Shown here: in pieces, positions 15,597 to 24,012 of the stretch
Layout of the letters: every line of letters starts with the position of its first letter
Position numbering within the stretch: the first letter of the stretch is position 1
Assembly (NCBI RefSeq): GCF_009363535.1
Contig: NZ_CP045370.1
Location: 38,669-102,668 of the forward strand
Direction: 5' to 3'
Source: Microbulbifer sp. THAF38
Lineage (GTDB): Bacteria; Pseudomonadota; Gammaproteobacteria; Pseudomonadales; Cellvibrionaceae
DNA: 64,000 bases
Position numbers and translations under genes: made by a program
Notes under the pieces: generated by a model
What the model saw: the letters and a program-made list of their open reading frames with translations, nothing else
What the model was told of the DNA's origin: nothing
Database searches by the model: none

Positions 15597-16181
15597 ATGA
15601 GCGATGACACGGCACAGTTAATAGAGGAGGTGAATACCGAGAACCAGAGTTCGGTTTCCTACAACGATGAAACGGTTATTTGGGAAGGTAGGCCCTCACA
15701 ATGGGTCAACATCGGCTCATTTCTTTGGTGGGGAGCATTCCTAGTCGTCTCCACTGTTCTGTTAGTTTTTTGGCAATCTGGTCTGAACGAAGGGTACAGC
15801 CAGGTAATTACTGAAGCTGTTTACTGGGCTTTTTGTGGCCTTGTGGGGTTGTCGATATTTAGCCTGGTTTACGCATATCTATCAGTTCGTTACGAGCACA
15901 CAGTCATTACGCGCAATAAAATCAAAGAAGCTAAAGGAATAACGAGCATATTCCGGCAGGAGCTCTTCTGCGAAATCAGTGACATAAAGGATATTCACAG
16001 CCCACCAGCAGGGCTGCTGGGTCTTATCGGTCTTTCTACATTGGTCATCGAGACAAACGATGATGATCAGCCAATCATAAAAATAAGAGCAATTAAAAAT
16101 CGCAATCAGTTAATTGAAATGCTCCTACCGATTTGGCGCAAGCTGAAAATAGAGCGGAAGGGGTACTTTGGAGACCGCTAA
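15597..16181 (+). CDS. Membrane protein with bacterial PH-like domain
   Basis: A 194-residue protein. After an acidic N-terminus and the 'ETVIWEGRPSQWVNIG' motif typical of DUF304/bPH_2 proteins come two membrane segments (about 43-60 and 74-98). A PH-like beta domain follows (YEHTVITRNKIKEAKGI, FCEISDIKDIHS, LIGLSTLVIETND). Members sit in the inner membrane, with roles in stress or secretion not well defined. GGGGGAG precedes the ATG; the stop overlaps the next start (TAATG). Confidence 0.65.
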   Translation: MSDDTAQLIEEVNTENQSSVSYNDETVIWEGRPSQWVNIGSFLWWGAFLVVSTVLLVFWQSGLNEGYSQVITEAVYWAFCGLVGLSIFSLVYAYLSVRYEHTVITRNKIKEAKGITSIFRQELFCEISDIKDIHSPPAGLLGLIGLSTLVIETNDDDQPIIKIRAIKNRNQLIEMLLPIWRKLKIERKGYFGDR

Positions 16182-16390
16182 TGAAAAACACAAAGGACAT
16201 CGTAATGCTTGGATGCTTAATGATTTCAGGACCATGCTTTGCGGGGCCACAAGATCAGCATAAACCAGAGTTAGGAATTTCAATAAGAAAGACAGACATC
16301 GAGTTTGTCCAGGAATATCACGATCACTTAGACCGAGGGATATTTAGGCACCATTTGGAGTCCTATTGGACAGAAGATAGAGGTGTTTAA
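16181..16390 (+). CDS. Small exported protein
   Basis: A 69-residue protein with a probable signal peptide (residues 1-22, ending GPCFAG), then a charged mature part (EFVQEYHDHLDRGIFRHHLESYW). Starts are coupled on both sides by TAATG overlaps. Not recognised. Confidence 0.5.
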   Translation: MKNTKDIVMLGCLMISGPCFAGPQDQHKPELGISIRKTDIEFVQEYHDHLDRGIFRHHLESYWTEDRGV

Positions 16391-17253
16391 TGAAACTGGT
16401 AATGATTATTGCGGTACTAGGCCTATCTCTCATTAGTTCTTTTGCGATTTCAGATGAGGATACCTCAATCTCGGGTAAGGCTTTCCCTGAGGTTACCTTT
16501 GATAAGGTACAGGAGATATTTGGCCACAACTTAGACACTGATGACACAGTACTTAAAACGTTGCTCCTGGCCATAGGTATGGATCATACAACCACCAAAT
16601 CTCCAAACGCCAGTCAGCGTATTGGTATCCCCTACATTATCCATGATGGACCTGCTTATTGGGTTCGTCGATTACAATCCGGGGATAATTCATTAGAGGT
16701 ACTCGTCAACAATGCGCTTTTGCTGCTCTATACCATAGAGAATATACCGAAGGCGAAAGAGACAGCTTTTATCTTGTTGAAAGCATCTGCAGAGAAAGGA
16801 TACTGGCCAGCAGACTACTACATCGCAGAGGTTAATCTGGAGGAGCATTTAACACAGGATTATTTAAGCGCCACACCTTCTACAGGTTTGATGGACAACC
16901 CCACCAAGACAATTGCCAAAGATACGATGGCTAGATACAACCGCTGTGCAGATATGGGGTTTGCGCCGTGCCAGTTCCGAATTGGGTTCTGGTTGTCAGG
17001 GTCACCAAAGTCCCTTAGTGATGGGCTAAATATACTCAGAGCCGCAATTCATACTACCAGGGCGGACACGCGTTATCAGGGAGTTCTAGATGGTGCCATG
17101 ATTATGGCGGCAAGGGAGATAGTCTTTAAGGGTAAGCAAGCTGGTATAGATAGCGTTGTTCGGGAGGAGTATGCCAATTTGATCAAGCAACAGCTTGCGG
17201 TTCTTTCAGAATCGGGTAATAGAAGGGAGGATGGCTTTGCTGAAGATAAATGA
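16390..17253 (+). CDS. Exported protein with Sel1-like repeats (tentative)
   Basis: A 287-residue protein with a signal peptide (MKLVMIIAVLGLSLISSFAIS). The middle has helical repeats of the Sel1 sort: KETAFILLKASAEKGYWPADYYIAEV and YNRCADMGFAPCQFRIGFWL, with the alternating 'A...G...A...L' pattern. Sel1 proteins scaffold periplasmic or membrane complexes. Its end overlaps the next gene by 23 bp, in keeping with tight co-expression. Confidence 0.5.
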   Translation: MKLVMIIAVLGLSLISSFAISDEDTSISGKAFPEVTFDKVQEIFGHNLDTDDTVLKTLLLAIGMDHTTTKSPNASQRIGIPYIIHDGPAYWVRRLQSGDNSLEVLVNNALLLLYTIENIPKAKETAFILLKASAEKGYWPADYYIAEVNLEEHLTQDYLSATPSTGLMDNPTKTIAKDTMARYNRCADMGFAPCQFRIGFWLSGSPKSLSDGLNILRAAIHTTRADTRYQGVLDGAMIMAAREIVFKGKQAGIDSVVREEYANLIKQQLAVLSESGNRREDGFAEDK

Positions 17254-17473
17254 GGCGGTAGAATCGAGTAGTAAGGTAGTGTTGTACCGGTACGGTTTCT
17301 ATTTAGATCCACAGCCCAATGACCCAGCTTTAACAAACCTGGTAGAAGCGGAGTCACAGGCAAAGAGATTGTCCGCTGAAAATGATGGTATACCGGTTGC
17401 AATTTGGGATGATGCCGATAAAACTCTGAAGCTATTTGCCGGATATGAAGATTTTATTCCCGTTGACCTCTAG
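17231..17473 (+). CDS. Hypothetical protein
   Basis: An 80-residue acidic protein (MALLKINEAVESSSK...), preceded by AGGGAGG directly at the ATG. Not recognised. It overlaps both neighbours (23 bp upstream, 29 bp downstream), so it belongs to the same run. Confidence 0.45.
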   Translation: MALLKINEAVESSSKVVLYRYGFYLDPQPNDPALTNLVEAESQAKRLSAENDGIPVAIWDDADKTLKLFAGYEDFIPVDL

Positions 17474-18062
17474 GCCCTTGGTGGCATGGTGTAAGTATGT
17501 TGCTTACGCGATTGGGTTATCAGTTATTGTGATAGTGCTGCTATCACTCCTTGCCTCGTACCACATCAAGAAATTGCCAACCGAATTACCATCATCAGAA
17601 CAGCAGGCGATGATTTCAAAATCTAGAATCCTCATATGCACTATCGATAAAGATCTATGCGATGCGATAGATTTCGGAGAAATTGATTTTAGAGTAATCA
17701 ATTTGCCGTTGTATTTTGATATTGGTAAAGGCCTATATTTGTCCCATTCTGCACTTTCGAATAAAATGGATTCAGGTTACAGAATAATTTTGACTAATCA
17801 TCTCTTTGACGACATTTCTGCAACTACGGTATTTATTTATCATGAGTTGCAGCATGTAAATATTTCCGACTTCAGCTTATACGATGATGGCGGAAATGAG
17901 CATGATCAATGTCTTGATCATAATAGGGTTAAGGAGAGAACAACTGAGTTTGCTAAAAAGATGGATCTTCTGGTGAATTCCAAGGAAGGCCTTGAGTTAA
18001 ACATTAAGGGCCTCCCAACGGACTATTCAAAGCTATACGGTAACACGGCCAAACGTTGTTAA
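17445..18062 (+). CDS. Membrane-anchored protein with HExxH motif
   Basis: A 205-residue protein. One membrane segment (about residues 18-43) anchors an outward-facing domain. Near residue 133 it reads IYHELQHVNISD, an HExxH zinc-peptidase motif, followed about 38 residues later by a Glu in RTTEFAKKMD that could be the third ligand. Four Cys residues suggest disulfides. No peptidase family is recognised. Start ATG 17445 is chosen over an earlier TTG. Last gene of the nine-gene run. Confidence 0.5.
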   Translation: MKILFPLTSRPLVAWCKYVAYAIGLSVIVIVLLSLLASYHIKKLPTELPSSEQQAMISKSRILICTIDKDLCDAIDFGEIDFRVINLPLYFDIGKGLYLSHSALSNKMDSGYRIILTNHLFDDISATTVFIYHELQHVNISDFSLYDDGGNEHDQCLDHNRVKERTTEFAKKMDLLVNSKEGLELNIKGLPTDYSKLYGNTAKRC

Positions 18063-18126
18063 ATTATCAAGTCTTCACCCTGAGCAACTTAGTTTGGGTA
18101 AATTTGAACTTCATTATAGGAAAGTG

Positions 18127-18909
18127 CTAGTTTTGAGTAAGGATTTGCTGAACGGCTTGAAGTAGTTGCTCCGGCGTCCGATAGCCTTTCAAGAGATAAT
18201 CCCTGCCGGTTTGATTGTCCAAAATACGAATAGCAGGCGTTGCGCTGATTCCAGCACGGCGGCCATCCTCATAATCTTGGTTGATTTTTGCTTTATGATC
18301 ATCTGAAGCAAGGCAGTTGCCGATAAGGCTACCGTTGAGCCCGAATGACCGTACATACTCAGGAATGTCACCAAGGCCTTTGCCGTTGCCTTTTGTATCT
18401 TCCATGAATCTCTCAAGGGCTATCCAGGCGGTGCGGTTATCATAGTACTCCTTCACGCACTCAATAGCCTGGCTTTCAATAGCCGCTACTGGGTTATGTC
18501 CTCCAAGCGGAAAGTGTTTGAATTCCCAATTCATAACCCCTTGAGAGTGATCCACGACTTGCTTAATGCTCCCGTGCATTTTTCGGCAGTAGGGGCATTC
18601 AATATCGCCATACTCCTGGAGTGTAATCCTCGAATTAATCTCACCATAGATAAGGCGGTTGTCCGGCGTAGATGCCTGTACTAACTGAAATTGCTCTTCC
18701 AAACTAGACAGGAATTCCTGGGCTTTACGCTTCTCTAGGGAGCTCAGTCGGTTATCTACCAGTGTGATTACATCATTTTCAGAGAGTGTACTCTGACTGT
18801 TTATCGTTGCCTTCAGCGCTTCTACGGTGTTGTAAAAATATGCATTAGAAATGGAAAGAGCTGCGGACAGTATAACTAAGCCCACAAGTAAGGCAGATTT
18901 GGTTTTCAT
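18127..18909 (-). CDS. DsbA-like thiol-disulfide protein
   Basis: A 260-residue periplasmic thioredoxin-fold protein. It has an N-terminal membrane or signal segment (residues 5-24), a coiled linker, then the active site ECPYCRKMHG at about residues 100-109. The cis-Pro region reads GISATPAIRI near 230. Related proteins on ICEs support folding of transfer proteins with disulfides. The ATG at 18909 has GAGG upstream. Operator O2 lies 67 bp upstream in the orientation of this gene, tying it to the transfer regulon. Confidence 0.8.
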   Translation of the reverse strand: MKTKSALLVGLVILSAALSISNAYFYNTVEALKATINSQSTLSENDVITLVDNRLSSLEKRKAQEFLSSLEEQFQLVQASTPDNRLIYGEINSRITLQEYGDIECPYCRKMHGSIKQVVDHSQGVMNWEFKHFPLGGHNPVAAIESQAIECVKEYYDNRTAWIALERFMEDTKGNGKGLGDIPEYVRSFGLNGSLIGNCLASDDHKAKINQDYEDGRRAGISATPAIRILDNQTGRDYLLKGYRTPEQLLQAVQQILTQN

Positions 18910-18975
18910 GGTGCGCCTCAAGACTAGAATCTATCGGCACTGTAAGTGCATATACCAGGCTGTGGCAGGCTTTAT

Positions 18976-18995
18976 GGGTCTAACAGCTATGACCC
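18976..18995 (-). promoter_or_regulatory. Operator O2, GGGTCATA-N7-GACCC
   Basis: Read on the minus strand: GGGTCATA, 7 bp, GACCC, 20 bp in all, 67 bp before the DsbA-like start. Same length and same left/right asymmetry relative to the gene as the other four sites. Confidence 0.6.
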
Positions 18996-19019
18996 AATCG
19001 CTTTTCAGTCTGCGATTCC

Positions 19020-19502
19020 CTAATTGCTTGGTTTATAGAGTGCCGCAGCTCCTCTCAAGGCAGTAACCAGCAGGTTGCTGTCAGTCAACGCTGTTTGTTT
19101 CAGTAGCTGCGAGAGGATCAGGCTCGATACTTGGAACGTCTGACCAATGGGAATAGGTAGCGCAAAAGCATTGCCACTTCCCTGGGTAGCCGAGACATAC
19201 AATTTGTTAGGTTGGCGATCGATGACAATGCCCTTTCCACTTCTTTTGAAGTGAGCTTTAGGTAGGTACCCAAGGCAGACGGCGGCCATGATCGGAAGCT
19301 CGGTATCGCTCAACTGGATGGTTATCTTGCGAGCCCAGATGACATTTTCGCCTTGCCTTGGAGCAACATCAAGATTTACCGTATGCCCTTGAGCCACCCC
19401 CCTGACCAATAGAGGCGTCGCTTCGACTGTTAGAGCCGCGCTGGAGCCAAAGCATCGGACTTTTGGCTGATTTGATGGATGATTTTCTGGTTCAACGTGC
19501 AT
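19020..19502 (-). CDS. Hypothetical protein
   Basis: A 160-residue protein, not recognised. Mostly beta-like (AALTVEATPLLVRGVAQG, ARKITIQLSDTELPI), without signal or membrane segments. Its ATG lies inside the end of the tus-like gene (11-bp overlap), so the two are translationally coupled. Confidence 0.55.
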   Translation of the reverse strand: MHVEPENHPSNQPKVRCFGSSAALTVEATPLLVRGVAQGHTVNLDVAPRQGENVIWARKITIQLSDTELPIMAAVCLGYLPKAHFKRSGKGIVIDRQPNKLYVSATQGSGNAFALPIPIGQTFQVSSLILSQLLKQTALTDSNLLVTALRGAAALYKPSN

Positions 19503-20427
19503 AGCGGTGTAGATTCAAAGACGTAATGAATGCCTGCTGCTCGATGCCAGATTCTCTTTGTAAACGATCAAGGTCCTCTCGTTTACCTGGGTTTTCTCGC
19601 CATAGTTTTCTAGGCATACGCTCCTGCTGTGCTATGACGATGCCAGAGATAGGGCACGACTTCCGGATAACTTTACCTGCCTCCTTGTAGGCGTAATTCG
19701 CTCGAAGTTGATTAGCAAGCTGGGTCTTCCGAACGAGTATTTCTCCAGGGTTACAGCGACCAAGTAGATCCAGAGCTACTTTAGAGTTTTCGTCGGATAA
19801 CTTCTTGGCCATTTCAACCGCTTGATCCACACTCACCTTCTGAGTGCGTGTATGGTTGGTTGCCCACGTCCAACTGAAGACATCGAGACTTGGGGGCATT
19901 ATCCGAATATTTGCATAGCAACGCTTAAGGTCAAGTGCAGTGATACCTGCCGTACTCATCGCTTTTTTTAAAGCAGCAGACCGGTATCCATCTTCTTCAA
20001 CCTTATTCCGAATCAATGTGGAAATCCGTGAGACAGCTGTGTCTGTTTGCTTCTGGAATTTGCGAATGGCCATCACGGCGTCTTTGAAAGCGACTTTCGC
20101 AGTATTTAATTGGTCCACTGCGGTCACAGTGTTTGGCGAGGCACAAACTATCCCGGCTTCAGGTATGCTCTCGCTCTTATCTATGATGAATAGCTGGGTC
20201 ATGGATTTTATCGCAGCCTCCCGAGCATCATATGATACGTGGTCCTCTTCGTTGAACCCAAAAGTAGGGACATAAACCGGGTACCTATCCTGATCACTTC
20301 TTACTGAACCCTTAACAACCAGGCATGCTTCAGCCAGTGCCTGATAGGTTTCATACAGCTCAAGTACTAACTCAGTCGGAAGGATTACACTATCTGATTC
20401 ATCCATACACTTATCCAAGTTCACCAT
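19492..20427 (-). CDS. tus: Tus-like replication terminus binding protein
   Basis: A protein of about 311 residues that follows E. coli Tus over most of its length when read side by side. Matching blocks are 'AIKSMTQLFIIDKSES...AGIVCAS' (Tus ALRHFRHLFIQQQSEN...PGVLCYQ) and 'LDLKRCYANIRIMPPSLDVFSWTWANH' type text (Tus [24 protein letters not shown]). Further matches are the 'KVIRKSCPISGIVIAQQ' strand (Tus KIKRPVKVQPIARVW) and the ending LNLHRYAR (Tus RLHLYVAD). Tus blocks replication forks at Ter sites in one direction. The start is uncertain (ATG at 20427 or 20406; a TTG at 20448 is also in frame) and no good ribosome site is seen. Confidence 0.65.
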   Translation of the reverse strand: MVNLDKCMDESDSVILPTELVLELYETYQALAEACLVVKGSVRSDQDRYPVYVPTFGFNEEDHVSYDAREAAIKSMTQLFIIDKSESIPEAGIVCASPNTVTAVDQLNTAKVAFKDAVMAIRKFQKQTDTAVSRISTLIRNKVEEDGYRSAALKKAMSTAGITALDLKRCYANIRIMPPSLDVFSWTWATNHTRTQKVSVDQAVEMAKKLSDENSKVALDLLGRCNPGEILVRKTQLANQLRANYAYKEAGKVIRKSCPISGIVIAQQERMPRKLWRENPGKREDLDRLQRESGIEQQAFITSLNLHRYAR

Positions 20428-20763
20428 GGGTCTGGCAAACCATGTCAAATTAATATTAGATATAGAATATCAGACACTGCCAAACAGGCTAGCGGTGCAT
20501 CCCTAGAGAATTTAAGAGGTGTTGTTGCGAGCATACTAGAGTCCGTTGTGGACTAGGTTATTCTTCCATGGACAAGCAAGATTGGTCGAAAAACCCTCTC
20601 AAAAACTCCATTCCCCTTTTCTCTCAAGCATCTTCAGTCAGCAGTCTGCAATCCATACCTATTGATAATTGACTCTGCGGTAGCCACAGATGGCCATTAC
20701 AATGGGCCGCGTTGAATCGGTTAACTGCTCGCAATTCTGGAACATTGAAGGAGGAATGCCTTT
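20428..20763. other. Intergenic between tus and GNAT genes
   Basis: Divergent 336-bp region that should hold promoters for both sides. A GTGTTGTTGCGAG stretch near 20519 shares GTTGT with Ter sites but lacks the rest, so no Ter site is claimed. No gene seen. Confidence 0.35.
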
Positions 20764-21279
20764 ATGCTGGCCACTCACAAGGATGCGGAAGAACGGTACA
20801 CCAAGCTCAGACTTGCAGTACTTGATGAAATCAATAAGGATCTTCATTCAAGTCTGCCAAACTTAAGGGCAGCTCTCATAGATCAGTCTGCATTGTTAGA
20901 ATCTAAACGTTGGGAGTCATCTCCAAAACGAAGGGTAGAGTGGGATTGGACTGAAGGCTATAACGCATTCCGATATCGTCATCCGAAGCGATTTGAGATG
21001 GCACTTTGGAATAACAGGCAATTGGCCAGTTTAAGCTTAGGGCGGCCCACCTACCAAGGCACAAAGCTTCGACTCGACTTCATCGAGGGTAATCCAGGCA
21101 ATGCGAAGGATATCCGTGTATTCGAATATACCTTTCTTGCCATGGCGGGTTATGCTGAGGTTCTAGGAGCCAAAGAACTGCGCGTTATGAACCCGATAAA
21201 TGCAAGTGTACGCCAATACTATGAACGATTCGGCCTTGTGTACGTGCCAAAATCTGATTACCTGTTTGTAAGGCTGTAG
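20764..21279 (+). CDS. GNAT-like N-acetyltransferase
   Basis: A 171-residue protein. The C-terminal part has the GNAT layout: YTFLAMAGYAEVLGAKELRVMNPINASVRQYYERFGL is motif A/B with the typical 'N..A..YYERFGF' ending. The acetyl-CoA loop (Q/RxxGxG/A) is not clear, so activity is uncertain. AAGGAGG lies 11 bp before the ATG. Two small genes follow at close spacing, making a three-gene unit. Confidence 0.6.
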   Translation: MLATHKDAEERYTKLRLAVLDEINKDLHSSLPNLRAALIDQSALLESKRWESSPKRRVEWDWTEGYNAFRYRHPKRFEMALWNNRQLASLSLGRPTYQGTKLRLDFIEGNPGNAKDIRVFEYTFLAMAGYAEVLGAKELRVMNPINASVRQYYERFGLVYVPKSDYLFVRL

Positions 21280-21289
21280 AGTGCTTCCT

Positions 21290-21505
21290 ATGAGCGAAAA
21301 AGTTAAACACATCAGTGACGTGAAAAAGAAGAAGGGCTCGATTTCAGACGCCATTCGACGCGCAAAGCAACATATCCGGAATGTCGGGGCAGAAGATATT
21401 TCCGAGCCAGATGGCTTTGCGTCGGGCGACATGAAGAAGTTTCTAGAAGATCCAAAGAGTTACGAAAAGGAAGACGATGATGACCAATCAGACAACCAAA
21501 AATAA
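21290..21505 (+). CDS. Small charged protein
   Basis: A 71-residue protein with a basic first half (KKKKGSISDAIRRAKQHIRN) and a very acidic end (EKEDDDDQSDNQ). Not recognised. It starts 10 bp after the GNAT-like gene and overlaps the next one by 26 bp. Confidence 0.5.
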   Translation: MSEKVKHISDVKKKKGSISDAIRRAKQHIRNVGAEDISEPDGFASGDMKKFLEDPKSYEKEDDDDQSDNQK

Positions 21506-21629
21506 GCCTTTAAGTAATAATGAGAAACAAACGCAACCACTTGCTGGTGAAGTCGATCCGAAGAACGCCAAGGTACAGGTGTTTCTTGCCTTGCAGAAGG
21601 CCAAGCGTCGGTTCTCTGTAGCTAGGTGA
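21480..21629 (+). CDS. Very small hypothetical protein
   Basis: A 49-residue frame (begins MTNQTTKNK) overlapping the end of the previous gene by 26 bp. Composition changes from polar to a basic helix (KVQVFLALQKAKRRF). The frame is consistent with translational coupling; no family recognised. Confidence 0.4.
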   Translation: MTNQTTKNKPLSNNEKQTQPLAGEVDPKNAKVQVFLALQKAKRRFSVAR

Positions 21630-22360
21630 CTCCCCCCTGTATTCCTATCAGGCGGAAGAGGGGGGCTTGAACCTTGGCTTCGCTTAATGGTGGATTCCTG
21701 CTGTACCTTCATAACCCACCCCCCGCATCCAGCCGCTGTTTCTACAGCATGATAGCTACCTAGTAGTAGCTTCGGGGGCGCCAAGGGTGGTCAATCTCGG
21801 TATCAACAACACTGGCGCCGCCTCAATACCTGTAACTGGAAGTATCTCCCCCCTCCCTGCTGTTCCGATAGTGCAAATATCAGAATATTGCCGCTAATCG
21901 GGATACATCAAGCGAGAGTAAATCGCCTGGTTGCGTCCAAAAATCATGAATCCGACATCATTGTTCAATACCGGGAGGTTCACTTACTCACCACATGGAA
22001 ACAGTATCTTTAAGCACTTCTATACCAGATATGACATAGAGAACCTCTATTTGAGCCACTTTTCACCTCACTGCCAAACCGAACCGACGCCTTCATTTAC
22101 CTTACCTTTCCTTTATTTTCCTTCTGTTTCCTTGGCACACGTTAGGCTACGCCTACGGTGCAAAAAGTAAGCGATAGAAGAGGGTACAAGTTGCCTTCTT
22201 CGAAATAAGAAGGATGGGGGAGATCACCCACGAAAGGCGATATCTGGTATAAAAGTGCTATTAATATTGGTCTTAAAGGTCATTTGATAACGTATAATAT
22301 TAATTAAATCAATGAGTTATGGCCCCAGGAGAAAAAACACCGATATTCACTGGACTTGAA
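21630..22360. other. Long intergenic stretch, no gene seen
   Basis: 731 bp with no supported gene. Frames at 21931-22170 and on the minus strand lack ribosome sites. Poly-C and poly-G runs (CCCCCC, GGGGGG) at 21631-21665 face each other and may form a hairpin after the small protein genes. Confidence 0.4.
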
Positions 22361-22396
22361 TTACGCACAATTACCTCTAGAATGCGTAATTACGCA
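22361..22396 (+). promoter_or_regulatory. Palindromic operator before the AAA ATPase
   Basis: TGCGTAATTACGCA at 22383-22396 is a perfect 14-bp palindrome, and a further TTACGCA half-site lies at 22361-22367. GCGTAACTTGTAACGC follows at 22413. The cluster is 50-85 bp before the ATPase start, as expected for a repressor site. Confidence 0.5.
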
Positions 22397-22446
22397 AATG
22401 GTGCATAAAACCGCGTAACTTGTAACGCTGAATTTGAGGTCATTTT

Positions 22447-23547
22447 ATGGAAGGGTGGCACTATCCTAGAACGGAACTGGCTGAACAGTACCTTGGCTTA
22501 TTGGCACTTGGTATCAATTCGAGCTTGGCAATCATAGCTCCCCGACGCAAAGGCAAGACACTCTTCATTCTTCAAGATCTCGCGCCACTGTCGCAGAAAA
22601 AGAACTACATTCCTGTCTATGCCAGCCTCTGGCAGAACATCAATGCGCCGCATGAAGGGCTGATTGCAGCCCTGGAGGATGCCATCGCGTCATTTGATAA
22701 GAAGTCAACTTTGAGCCGGTTGCTCAATACGAAAATCAAAAAAACCGCAGTAAGTAACGAGCTACTGGGGAAGATGGAAGTGGAGTTTGCTGATAATCCC
22801 AGTAAACCAACCAGTAAAGAGCTAGCTTACCTCGATCAGCTGCTCAATATACTGGTGGAGAAATCGGGGAAAAAAACTGTTCTGCTGCTGGTTGATGAAG
22901 TTCAGCACCTCTCTACATCCAGTCAGTTCGATCCGCTTGCTCACACCCTGCGAACCATGCTGGACAAACGCCAGGGCAAGGTAAAAAGCATATTCACAGG
23001 CTCCTCCAGACACTATCTGGATCTGCTGTTAAACGAATCCAAGTCACCATTCTATCATTTTGTTGAAGAGAAAAAATTTCCCGATCTCGATGTTTCCTTT
23101 ATAGAGTTTTTGCGTGAGAAGCTGGCGAGGAACCATCAGATCACTATTGCCATTCAACCACTATGCAAAGCCTTTTCAGACTTGGACCAATCGCCATACT
23201 GGATGATGAAGCTCATTGCCCAAATGATCACCTCCAAGGCCTCGGTAAAGGACTCTCTTGAATACGTGCACCAGCTCATGGAAGCTACAGAGGATTTTGA
23301 GGGAATATCTAAGCGGTTGAAGCCCATCGACAAGCTAGTATTTTTAGCTCTATGCCAAGGTGCAAACCCTTACTCGAAGGAGTTAATGGCAAAAATCGAT
23401 AAATACGCGGGCGTCAAAGGCGTACCCTCAAATATTCAGCGCGCCATCAAGCGTCTCTCGGAAGCCAATTTGATCAGCCAAATTCGGAAGGGTGGGTACA
23501 ACATTGAGAAGCCCGGACTAAAACGCTACTTGGAACAACAGAACTAA
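22447..23547 (+). CDS. AAA+ ATPase, archaeal/TniB-like type
   Basis: A 366-residue ATPase. Walker A is APRRKGKT (residues 31-38), Walker B LLLVDEVQHL (about 145-154), and a sensor stretch SIFTGSSRHYL is near 180. The C-terminal 70 residues look like a winged helix (GVPSNIQRAIKRLSEANLI). Proteins of this form occur on ICEs and plasmids with unknown tasks, and share the fold with TniB/ExeA-type DNA-handling ATPases. No transposase partner is adjacent. Palindromic sites just upstream may be its operator. Confidence 0.7.
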   Translation: MEGWHYPRTELAEQYLGLLALGINSSLAIIAPRRKGKTLFILQDLAPLSQKKNYIPVYASLWQNINAPHEGLIAALEDAIASFDKKSTLSRLLNTKIKKTAVSNELLGKMEVEFADNPSKPTSKELAYLDQLLNILVEKSGKKTVLLLVDEVQHLSTSSQFDPLAHTLRTMLDKRQGKVKSIFTGSSRHYLDLLLNESKSPFYHFVEEKKFPDLDVSFIEFLREKLARNHQITIAIQPLCKAFSDLDQSPYWMMKLIAQMITSKASVKDSLEYVHQLMEATEDFEGISKRLKPIDKLVFLALCQGANPYSKELMAKIDKYAGVKGVPSNIQRAIKRLSEANLISQIRKGGYNIEKPGLKRYLEQQN

Positions 23548-24012
23548 TAAGAAAGGATTAGCCGATGCAGACAACATTAAAACGATGGTTTACCGACAGC
23601 TGCACCGGACATCGTGGACAATGCTAACGAGCTAAAGAACTGCCAATACCTACATCCAGGGAGGACCGTAGAAGTTGAGTGCCATATTAACAGCAAGGGT
23701 TTGGTTAAAAAAAACGACAAACTGGCCCAAGACCCATCGAGAACAACCAATCAACGCCACGCGCAACAGTATCCCTTCCAAAAAACGGCTTATGGTAGGT
23801 ACTAGCGCTAGAAAAGGGTCCAACCTCAATGATCCTTTTCTCCTTGGTTTCCATTCATCGACCAGGATAATCCCACGCTACACAGGTCTACCCAAGACTT
23901 CCATGTGCAGGTGTCTCCTGGCTCGATGCTCATTCAGCAACTCAGCATGCCCGGTTGCTAGTTTGTCACCTCGTAGTAACGTTAAGTAAACACTCTTATT
24001 AGGAGAACACTC
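23548..24012. other. Intergenic, hairpin and short frames only
   Basis: 465 bp. An ATG at 23565 with AAAGGA gives only 17 codons; a 63-codon frame from a GTG lacks support. At 23812-23839 GAAAAGGGTC and GATCCTTTTC form a long inverted repeat. Its centre read on the minus strand is GGATCATT-N7-GACCC, close to the transfer operator, but it faces the wrong way for the lipoprotein gene and may be a terminator. Confidence 0.4.

Noticed and set aside
20519..20531. Ter site near the tus-like gene
   Set aside because: Only GTTGT is shared with the E. coli Ter core; the rest differs.
21931..22170. 79-codon frame between the small proteins and the AAA ATPase
   Set aside because: Low-complexity product, no ribosome site, no family resemblance.
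23816..23835. A sixth GGGTCATT-like operator (minus strand)
   Set aside because: It fits with one mismatch but points away from the downstream gene, and its long paired flanks suggest a terminator.
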